Made by a program: the position numbers and the translations under genes
Notes under the pieces: generated by a model
Databases searched by the model: none
What the model was told of the DNA's origin: nothing
Seen by the model: only the letters and a program-made list of their open reading frames with translations
Part shown: piece by piece, positions 7,350 to 14,800 of the stretch
How positions within the stretch are numbered: position 1 is the first letter of the stretch
How the letters are laid out: each line of letters opens with the position of its first letter
Origin: Clostridiaceae bacterium UBA6110
GTDB lineage: Bacteria; Bacillota; Clostridia; Clostridiales; Clostridiaceae
Assembly: GCA_002428415.1 (NCBI GenBank)
Contig: DIWI01000096.1
Coordinates: forward strand, 1 to 29,794
DNA: 29,794 nucleotides
Reading direction: 5' to 3'

Positions 7350-7805
7350 ATGAAACGGATGATGAAAATGATGGCAGTATCTATAGTGCTCTCAGGCATC
7401 TTCTGCACTGCATCGGTTTTTGCGCTTGCCGGAGGAGCTCCAGAACTGCATGGGATCCCAGGAAAGGAATTCGGAGAAGCAGTGAGCACTCTTGCAAAAT
7501 CGGAGCCTGGGGATGTAGCTGAGCATGTTGCTGAAGGCCAGGAAATTATGAGTAATGAAGGAATGCCGGCGACTCATGAGATGACAGGGAAGGAATTCGG
7601 AGAAGCAGTGAGCACTCTTGCAAAGTCAGAACCTGGAGCCGTGGCTGCGCATATAGCTGATGCCAAAGGACCTGAAATGATGGAGGAAGCCAAAACAGGC
7701 GGCGTTCCGGCAGCACATGGTCTGACAGGGAAAGAATTCGGGAAAGCGGTAAGCACGCTGGCAAAATCCGGACCTGGCATGGTAGCGCAGCACGTATCTG
7801 AATAG
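7350..7805 (+). CDS. Exported protein with three GKEFG repeats, unknown function
   Basis: A 151-residue protein with an N-terminal signal peptide (about 1-28, hydrophobic AVSIVLSGIFCTASVFALA). The rest is three copies of a unit of about 32 residues (31-62, 73-106 and 120-151). Each reads P-x-x-H-x-x-x-GKEFG-x-AVSTLAKS-x-PG-x-VA-x-H. Two His per unit lie 25 residues apart (H34/H59, H76/H101, H123/H148). Units 1 and 2 are almost identical in DNA as well, so the duplication is recent or maintained. I know no named domain for this repeat. ATG 7350 follows AAAGGAG by 7 bases. It lies 98 bases after another repeat-built exported protein, and a terminator ends the unit. Confidence 0.83.
   Translation: MKRMMKMMAVSIVLSGIFCTASVFALAGGAPELHGIPGKEFGEAVSTLAKSEPGDVAEHVAEGQEIMSNEGMPATHEMTGKEFGEAVSTLAKSEPGAVAAHIADAKGPEMMEEAKTGGVPAAHGLTGKEFGKAVSTLAKSGPGMVAQHVSE
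7460..7790 (+). repeat. Three imperfect direct repeats within the GKEFG gene
   Basis: Repeat cores begin near 7460, 7588 and 7727, each with a GAATTCGG core. The first two differ at only a few of about 50 bases, mostly third codon positions; the third is more diverged. Period is roughly 128 and 139 bases. Confidence 0.85.
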
Positions 7806-7814
7806 AACATAAAA

Positions 7815-7845
7815 GATGATGCCTGATTCCGGGCATCATCATTTT
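7815..7845 (+). terminator. Intrinsic terminator after the GKEFG-repeat gene
   Basis: A 9-bp stem (7815-7823 with 7832-7840) is followed by ATTTTAT. Confidence 0.75.
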
Positions 7846-7864
7846 ATGTGAAAACTGCCGTGTG

Positions 7865-7893
7865 TTGTGATAAGATATTCATATTCGTACAAA
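7865..7893 (+). promoter_or_regulatory. Weak candidate promoter for the EamA permease
   Basis: TTGTGA (7865-7870), a 17-base spacer and TACAAA (7888-7893) lie just ahead of the AAGGG ribosome site at 7899-7903. Confidence 0.3.
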
Positions 7894-7911
7894 GGATGAA
7901 GGGACGGTTGG

Positions 7912-8796
7912 ATGATGAAGAGATACAAGGGTGAAGCGGGGCTGCTTCTGGTTGCGATGATATGGGGAAGCGGGTTCATAGCAGGAGCCATCGGACTTGA
8001 TTATCTGACACCATACCAGGCGATGGCAGGCAGGTTCTTCGTATCCTCACTGCTTCTTGATATCGTCTTTTTCAAAAGGCTTAAAGGAATTAGGATTGAG
8101 ACCTTGAGGAAGGGAATTATAATTGGGGTATTCCTGTTCGGTGCCTTCCTTCTCCAGACGCTGGGCCTTGAGCTTACTACACCGTCGAGGAATGCATTTC
8201 TAACAGCAGTAAATGTGGTGATAGTTCCGTTCCTCGGTTTCATATTGCTGAAGAAGAGACTGAACTGGAAGGAAACCGCAGGTGCCATACTTGCCCTGAT
8301 TGGAGTAGGGGTGCTGTCCCTTGACCTGTCAGGCTCGATAAATCAGGGCGACTTCCTGAGCTTCCTGTGCTCCATCGCATTTGCTTTCCACATATTCTTC
8401 ACCGGATTGTACTCCCAGGAAGAAAGCGCCATTGAACTGACAGTAATCCAGATGAATGTTTCGTTCCTCCTTTCGGCAATCGTACTTGCAGCAAGAGGCG
8501 GTACAATGCTTGGTGCTCAGCCTGAGGGCTATGCTGCCATAGTATACCTGGGAGTCTTCTCTACTACCATTGCCTTCTTCCTGCAGACGTACAGCCAGAA
8601 GTTCACGAATGAAACCAGGGCTGCGGTCATAATGTCAACGGAAGCGCTGTTTGCGACAGTATTCTCTGTCATAGTGTTCCGTGAGGTTATCTCAACAAGG
8701 ATGATAACTGGAGCGGTACTGATATTCACGGCGATACTTTTTCCGATGGTCATAAAGGCACGGTCAGCAGATACTGAGGCTGCAGAAGGGCTCTGA
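7912..8796 (+). CDS. EamA/DMT-superfamily permease
   Basis: A 294-residue integral membrane protein with the usual ten-helix, two-EamA-repeat layout. The first repeat opens with GLLLVAMIWGSGFIAGAIGL and contains the family hallmark TTPSRNAFLTAVNVV near residue 90. The second repeat starts around residue 150 (GDFLSFLCSIAFAFHIFFTG) and holds TRAAVIMSTEALFATVFS near 245. Drug/metabolite transporters export amino acids, metabolites or toxic compounds; the substrate cannot be predicted. Two ATG codons are adjacent at 7912 and 7915; the first is 8 bases after AAGGG. It is a single-gene unit, flanked by terminators on both sides. Confidence 0.92.
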   Translation: MMKRYKGEAGLLLVAMIWGSGFIAGAIGLDYLTPYQAMAGRFFVSSLLLDIVFFKRLKGIRIETLRKGIIIGVFLFGAFLLQTLGLELTTPSRNAFLTAVNVVIVPFLGFILLKKRLNWKETAGAILALIGVGVLSLDLSGSINQGDFLSFLCSIAFAFHIFFTGLYSQEESAIELTVIQMNVSFLLSAIVLAARGGTMLGAQPEGYAAIVYLGVFSTTIAFFLQTYSQKFTNETRAAVIMSTEALFATVFSVIVFREVISTRMITGAVLIFTAILFPMVIKARSADTEAAEGL

Positions 8797-8813
8797 TAGC
8801 AAAGATTACATTC

Positions 8814-8842
8814 AGGCAGGAAAGCTTTCCTGCCTTTTTTTT
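8814..8842 (+). terminator. Intrinsic terminator after the EamA permease
   Basis: A perfect 22-base palindrome (8814-8835) runs into an eight-T tract (8835-8842). Confidence 0.9.
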
Positions 8843-8992
8843 GTTAATTTCATTTTCAGGAATTGAAATAACAGAATTTGAAAATCCGTTGAAGCAGCTA
8901 TGCCGTTACTGTAGACTCAAGTCATGGGATAGAGGTTATTATGGCCTTATGCCGATAAGCTTCTGAGACTTGTCATTAAAGGAGATTTGTAA

Positions 8993-9643
8993 ATGAAGGA
9001 AATCAAAAGATATGCTGCAATGCTCGTACTGATCATAGCAACCGGCATAGGCGCGGCATTTTCAATAAAGGCAGCTGTAGGAGTTGGAGCATGGGATGCC
9101 ATGACTCAGACTTTGGGATTCCTCACAGGAATAAAATTAGGTACAATAGGAATGGCAATCAACATATCCTGTGTTGCAGGGCAGCTTTTAATTCTCAAGA
9201 AGGACTTCAAGTTCAGGCACCTGCTTCAGGTACCTGTAAGCATCCTTCTTGGCATAGTGGTTAATTTCGTACTATACAACGTACTTGGCGACATATCGTT
9301 TGACAGCTACCTATTGAGGATTGCAGTTCTCGTTTCATCGTACACACTGATAGCTGCTTCAGTAGGTGCGATAATGGACCTTGATGCGGTCACTTTCGCA
9401 CTTGAGGGGCTCTGCATGGCAGTGGCAGGAAAGACAGGGATTAAGTTCAGTCATATCAGACAGCTTGTGGATGTACTATGCATAGTTCTGGTGCTGATTC
9501 TAGTGGTTACAATCAAGGTACCTCTAACCGTAAGGGAGGGGACTGTCATAGGCATGCTGATGTTCGGGCCGATGATTGGATTCTTCATGAAGAAATCAGG
9601 TCCTCTGTTCAGGAGGCTGAACCTTTCAGCAAACTGTGCTTAG
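8993..9643 (+). CDS. YczE/YitT-like integral membrane protein
   Basis: A 216-residue membrane protein with five or six hydrophobic segments. The start, with TGIGAAFSIKAAVGVGAWDA in helix 1 (about 16-35), followed by GTIGMAINISCVAGQLLI and later FALEGLCMAVAGKTG, matches the YczE/YyaS/YitT-type family. In B. subtilis yczE is needed for bacillaene/surfactin-type production through an unknown mechanism, but there is no such cluster here. Function and substrate are unknown. ATG 8993 has AAAGGAG 8 bases upstream. The preceding 196 bases contain the EamA terminator and otherwise nothing I recognise, so it probably has its own promoter. Confidence 0.85.
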   Translation: MKEIKRYAAMLVLIIATGIGAAFSIKAAVGVGAWDAMTQTLGFLTGIKLGTIGMAINISCVAGQLLILKKDFKFRHLLQVPVSILLGIVVNFVLYNVLGDISFDSYLLRIAVLVSSYTLIAASVGAIMDLDAVTFALEGLCMAVAGKTGIKFSHIRQLVDVLCIVLVLILVVTIKVPLTVREGTVIGMLMFGPMIGFFMKKSGPLFRRLNLSANCA

Positions 9644-9675
9644 CTAAGTCATAAGAATATGCGATAACTGAAAAG

Positions 9676-9708
9676 GGCAAATGATGACAGCATCATTTGC
9701 CTTTTTTT
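9676..9708. terminator. Bidirectional intrinsic terminator
   Basis: An 11-bp stem (9676-9686 with 9691-9701, loop ACAG) has a seven-T tract on the plus strand and CTTTTC on the minus strand. It lies between the YczE-like gene and the convergent three-gene operon. Confidence 0.85.
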
Positions 9709-9774
9709 ATTGACGTCCTGGTTTCTGGTCTATGCTAAAACCCTAAAATTCACTTTCTGGATATGATAATTTGG

Positions 9775-10596
9775 TTATCTGAATCTGCTCAAGAAAGGGA
9801 CCAGATGGTCAGGGTCATATTCAATCGAGGCAAGGTAGCCATGCTTCCTGTCGCCCCTTATTCCGTGATAGTCTGAGCCTGCCGTTACAAGCAGGTTCTT
9901 TTCGCGTGCGAGAAGCAGCGACTTGTTTGTAAGCTCCTCGGTGTTAAGAAAGTAATAGCATTCAAGTCCGTCAAAATCGTATTCAAGCAGGTCTTCCAAA
10001 GTATTCTTCTTGTAGATGACAGGGTGGGCGAGAACGACAACGCAACCGTAGCCTTTTAGCAGCTTTATGCCTTCTTCAACAGGAAGATACTGGTTTTCCA
10101 CATATGCCGGACTATCCTTTGAGATGAAGTTGTCGAAGATGTAGTCTAAAGTATATTGCTTATAGAGCTTAGTTATCTCCTTGGCTACGTGGACACGGGT
10201 AAGGACCCCTGTTGAGTTGTTCCTTATCTCGTCATAGTCCAGGTCGATCTCGAAATGCTGCTTTAAAAGCTTAAGCATCTTCTTTACCCTGTCGTTCCTG
10301 TGGGTGTACTTGTCCTGGAGGAATTCTGTTAGCTCGGGATTCTTGTAGCTCTCGTCCGTGAAATAGCCAAGGACGTGGATGCTTTCATCTTTGCGGCTGG
10401 TCGTAAGCTCTATTCCGGGGATAAGCTTTACTCCGCTTCCCTTTGAAAGCTCTGCAAGCCTTGGAAGGGAAGCTGTGGTGTCATGGTCTGTGACAGCAAG
10501 GGTGTCAAGCCCTTCACTTACGGATAGAGCCATAAGCTCGTCAGGAGTCAGCCTCCCGTCAGATGCGGTAGTGTGGCAGTGCAGTTCAAGTTTCAT
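9775..10596 (-). CDS. PHP-domain phosphoesterase (YciV/RNase AM-like)
   Basis: A 273-residue cytoplasmic metal-dependent phosphoesterase with the PHP motifs in order: LHCHTTASDG (H6 and H8), AVTDHDT near 38, PGIELTT near 62, a His in the TRVHVAK region near 135, VVVLAHPV near 185 and AGSDYHG near 240. Related enzymes remove nucleotides from 3',5'-bisphosphate nucleotides or short RNAs. It is the last gene of a three-gene minus-strand operon, 10 bases after its upstream partner. The start at 10596 has AAGGAG 8 bases upstream; a longer frame reaches 10647 but would overlap the preceding gene and lacks a ribosome site. Its presence suggests the operon handles nucleotides. Confidence 0.9.
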   Translation of the reverse strand: MKLELHCHTTASDGRLTPDELMALSVSEGLDTLAVTDHDTTASLPRLAELSKGSGVKLIPGIELTTSRKDESIHVLGYFTDESYKNPELTEFLQDKYTHRNDRVKKMLKLLKQHFEIDLDYDEIRNNSTGVLTRVHVAKEITKLYKQYTLDYIFDNFISKDSPAYVENQYLPVEEGIKLLKGYGCVVVLAHPVIYKKNTLEDLLEYDFDGLECYYFLNTEELTNKSLLLAREKNLLVTAGSDYHGIRGDRKHGYLASIEYDPDHLVPFLSRFR

Positions 10597-10606
10597 TTTA
10601 TTCTCC

Positions 10607-11833
10607 TTATCTGAAAAAACTGAGCAGAAAATCTTCGCATGCTTCAAGTTTAGGCAGGATGCTCCTTAACTGGATCCTCTCTGGCTGCGTGAATCCTTCT
10701 GACAGCACGCTCCTTGCCCCAAAGAACACCTTTCCGTCGAACCAGGCTGAAGCGTGGTATTCTCCACGTATAGCCTTTACCATCTGGATGGCTCCTGATG
10801 AAAGTGCCGGTGCTATATATGGCTTGAAGCCAGTTTCCCTGATCCTGAAATTCTCATGCTCAGTCCTTGCTGCCAGATTGTCTGAAACTTCCTCATCATA
10901 TTCAGAAAGGGAATTAACAGCAATGATTCCTTTTCCATGTGGTCCGTATACCCTGAGGTCGTCTTTGTATGCACCAATCTCTTTTGCGATGTACCTGGCC
11001 CTGCCCTCCATGACTCCGAGTCCGAAGCCACGTATCCGTTCAGGCGCAATGCCACCGTTGACCATAAGGCTCATGCAGAGCTGGTCAACCGGATCCGATA
11101 CTATGAAGTACATTCCCCTGAAGCCTGATTCTTCTGCATCCTTTGCATACTGGAGGAGGACTGCACTGTTCTTCTCGAACTGTACCATCCTGACATCCTT
11201 AAGGTCTGTACCTAATGGGGGAACACCCAGGGAAACGGTGAAAATCAGGATGTCGCAGTCAAGAAGCTCCTTGTATGAGGAGCCTGTGACCTCAGGCATC
11301 GGACCTCCATCGCTTATCTCATTGACCTCGAGCTCATACCGCCTGAGCTTATTCTCATCCGGATCGAATATCCTGATGTTTCCTATGTCATCGCCACCGA
11401 GAAGCCTTAGACCTATGAGAAGAGTCCCTCCCACATCTCCGAGACCTGCGATTGAAATCCTTGGCTTCCATGGTATGATCGGCAGAAGGTCGCTGGGTGT
11501 CCTTGCCATATGGATCCTGAGGCTTCCAAGGGAGTCCTCCTCATCCATAAGGATCCGTACCCCGGTATAGCCAAGGAGCTCCTTCATGCTCTGGGCGACA
11601 TGCCTGTTAAGCTTTACCCTTTCATCGACGAGGTAGACCGGGGAGCCGGATGAAACCAACTCGCCTATACCAGAAAGACAGTTTTCCTCCTCGTTTTCGG
11701 CGACCAGAGCCATCACAGAATCAAGAAGCTCCGGTTCAAGGCTGTCGAGAAAAGCGGGTATGTCCAGTGAACCGCTTCGCCTCGAACATTCAATGTATGC
11801 AAGTATTTCCTCAAGTGAGAAAGTGTTCCTCAT
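10607..11833 (-). CDS. Lactate/malate dehydrogenase-like protein with extra N-terminal domain
   Basis: A 408-residue protein. Residues 1-120 form a helical N-terminal part I do not recognise. From 125 on it looks like the LDH/MDH family: SIAGLGDVGGTLL (127-139), a Rossmann dinucleotide loop, and IRIFDPDENK, whose D157 suggests NAD rather than NADP. VSDPVDQL (245-252) stands where LDH has VSNPVD, and YGPHGKG holds the catalytic-His position (GEHGDS in LDH). The mobile-loop arginine region reads SLGVPPLGTD, so the usual substrate Arg pair is not evident. Activity on lactate or malate is therefore doubtful. ATG 11833 has AAGGAGAT upstream. It is the middle gene of the operon, 31 bases after the giant protein gene and 10 before the PHP gene. 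Confidence 0.8.
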   Translation of the reverse strand: MRNTFSLEEILAYIECSRRSGSLDIPAFLDSLEPELLDSVMALVAENEEENCLSGIGELVSSGSPVYLVDERVKLNRHVAQSMKELLGYTGVRILMDEEDSLGSLRIHMARTPSDLLPIIPWKPRISIAGLGDVGGTLLIGLRLLGGDDIGNIRIFDPDENKLRRYELEVNEISDGGPMPEVTGSSYKELLDCDILIFTVSLGVPPLGTDLKDVRMVQFEKNSAVLLQYAKDAEESGFRGMYFIVSDPVDQLCMSLMVNGGIAPERIRGFGLGVMEGRARYIAKEIGAYKDDLRVYGPHGKGIIAVNSLSEYDEEVSDNLAARTEHENFRIRETGFKPYIAPALSSGAIQMVKAIRGEYHASAWFDGKVFFGARSVLSEGFTQPERIQLRSILPKLEACEDFLLSFFR

Positions 11834-11864
11834 ATTTATCTCCTTTTTTGGCCTTGATATTCCG

Positions 11865-14800
11865 CTACCTAATGAGCCTGTCATATCTCATGAGCTGTTC
11901 CAGGTCTGATTCCAGATAGCTCGAAGGGCTTCTGGACAGGTCATAGGCAATGTCCTTGCCTTTGTCTGGTACCCTTGGCATTGTAAAGACATGTCCAAGG
12001 GAGGATAGCGTAAGCTTCCTTTCATAGTATTTATGGAATTCCTCCTCCAGCACCTTCAGTATTTCAAGGGAGCTCTCGATGGAGACCCTGGAAAGCTCGA
12101 AGAGAGCCTCGTTGCCAGCTTCAAGGATGAAGTTCGGGGAGGTGTAGGGCAGTATAAGGTTTACTGATGGTATCAGGTTCCTTTCAGGGAATGAGCCTCT
12201 CCAGAGGGCATTTCCGCCGATGAACGGGTAAAGGTCGATTTCGTTAAACCAGACCTTGAGCCTTGGAATGTAGTATACCGAGTCCACTGCATAGCCTTTG
12301 TGGGCCATGAGGTCCAATCCTCTTGCCGAGAGGATCCCGGTGATTATCTTCCTGACCTCGATTCCTTCCTTCTTGAGGAGGGGATTCAGTGCCTTCATCC
12401 TGTAACCCTTGTGAAGAAGCGTATCAACAAGTATGACAGGCCTTTTGAACGAGGCCAGTGTCCTTACCTGGTCCTCAAGGGACAGGTAGAAGGGGACCTC
12501 TTTGATTGTGAAGTCCTTCATGTCTGAATTGAAATACTTCTCAGTGTGCAGTGACTTTGTAACAGTATTCGGTATGAGCTCCCTGTCCAGTATGTCGCCG
12601 TAGGGGACGCACATGAGGTCACCGAGTGTCCTTGGTTCAGTTACCTTCATTGAGACACCATTTTCCCGGCATATCTTCTGGATCATACCCTGGTGCAGCA
12701 TGAGCGGCTCATAGGGTATCAGAAGGGTACCGGGGAAAAGTCCGCAGATTGCCTTCTGAAGCCTTCCCCTGGCGGTGGAGATTGCAGCGGCAAGCTTCTG
12801 GTTGGTCCTGAATGGGTCCTTTAGTATATTGTCTATGTCGAGGTTAAGGACCAGGGGAGTCCTCATGTCCACAAACAGCAGTGGATGGTCGTCTGAAAGT
12901 TTTTTAAAGTTGCAGTGCTCCATGATAGAATTGAATCCCATGTCGTTCAGGAGAGCGTGCTTTGGAAGGTAGAGAGCATATTCATAATCCCTGGAGGTTG
13001 CGAAGGACAGAGTCTCTGTAAGCAGGATCTGCTTGTAGTTCCTCAGCCTGTCAGGAGGGTCCGTGAAGAAGCCGTCAAGGACAATTATCCTTCCCTGGTT
13101 CTTTTCCCTGACGAGGTTCGCAAGTCCGGGTTCGCCAACTTCCACCAGTATGTTTTCGCTCCTGGCCCAGTGGAACATCGACAGACCCACAGGCTTCCCC
13201 GTGTTCATGTCCTTCAGGATAAGGACTCTGCCGGAGGGTCTGCTGTAGTTGCTTTTCACAAGGCTTCTGATGGTCTCGCTGTCATCACCGAAGAGGATCT
13301 TGATTTCAGAATCCAGCTCTTCGTCATATGCAGGCACGATTTTCTTCTCAAGGAAGGACATCTGAAGCAGCGTCTTCTCCACAGGTGTCTTCTGGTAGAA
13401 GCCGTTGGTATATATGTATTTTTGTGCAAGAGGGTCGATGAGCGAGGAGATATCCCTGTTTTCATCGATGTTGACCCTTATCTGGGTGGAGCTGATTTCC
13501 TTGAGGTCCTTCGGAAGGTCAAGGAACGTTACATCGCTTAGGATGCTCCTGATTTTCCTCTTGCTGCTGCGTCCCCTGCTCCTCTCAAAGACCAGGTGCT
13601 TCAGGGAGTGTATGGAATCTTCGGAAGGAGGCCGCTTGTAGCTTGAGGCATTTTCAACCACATCGCTGCCGCAGACCATGCTGACCTCGCCATTGAATGA
13701 GTCCTTGAGCATCCTTATGTCCTCTGAGTTCGACAGGTTCATCGGCATGTCCTCAGGATAAAGGTAAAGGCCAAGCTCACCGGCTGTGCTCATGTTGAGT
13801 ATGCTTCTCCTCACCTTGTTGGGAAGGGTCTTCTTGGACCATGAGAACTCATCGATCGCAAGATATACCTCGTATCCCAGGTCCCTTATCAGTATGGCTA
13901 TGTTCCTGTGAGATATTGTGAACGGGTCGAAGGTTCCGGGGAAGAAAGCATATCTCTTCGCTTCGGTCAGCTTCAAGTCGCCATGGTCATGTATGTATCC
14001 CGACATGAACCTGTATATATGGTTAAGTCCAGCGCTTTGGGCAAGGAACAGAAGGTTCCTGTCATCATGGGAAAGCAGCGTCAAAAGCTTCTTTCCGATC
14101 ATGTCGAACAGCTGCCTCTTGTGCTCGTCTGAAACCATACCGGAAGCAAAAAGCACCTTGCCTATGGTTGTGAATGAGGACCTGATCGTCAGCGGGTCAT
14201 AGTCGGACAGTCCGTAGAGCAGGACCCTTGCCATATTCTTTATTCTTTCTGTCTTTTCTTCGTCAGAAAGCTTTAGGTCCCTGAACCCGAACTCAATGAA
14301 GGACTCGAGGCTTGTTCCCAAGGTCTTGAGGATGAGGCTCCTCACGGAAGAAGTCGATGTCTTTACCTTCTGTAGCAGGTCGTCGATGATTTCATCGAAT
14401 TCCTTGGCCGGAAGGAAAAGCAGTGACTTTCCGAGCGGCTTAGGTATGTATTCTGTGAACCTGTGGCCTTCAATCTCAAGAGCCCTCAGGAGCTCGACCG
14501 AAACCTCGTTCCTTTCGTTGGGACTGAGTCTTCCCATAAGCGCCAGGAGTGTGTTTCCGGCAGTCCTCCTGACAGATTCTATTGCAGATACCTTGAGCAG
14601 GTTGCATAGGTGTATGGCATTGTTAAGCGCCATGGTGCCGTCACCTGTAAGAGTATAGTAGAGAAGCAGCCTGATTGAGACCCTCTTCACTATCCAGTGG
14701 GTGGCACTCTTGAGGTTGGCGAGATAGATTGCGGAAATCTCTGGCCTCCTTTTTTCAAGCTCATCTGAAAGAGCCTTCCTTCTCGAAGGGTCGCCAAGCC

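Noticed and set aside
8843..8992. Riboswitch or leader RNA before the YczE-like gene
   Set aside because: No conserved riboswitch motif or terminator/antiterminator pair could be seen in this stretch.
10659..11570. 303-codon open frame on the plus strand
   Set aside because: It lies wholly antisense to the LDH-like gene, has no ribosome site, and reads as low-complexity Ser/Pro/Arg-rich protein typical of a shadow frame.
12915..13541. 208-codon plus-strand open frame
   Set aside because: Antisense to the giant multidomain gene, which shows clear motifs in its own frame; no family resemblance or start signal.
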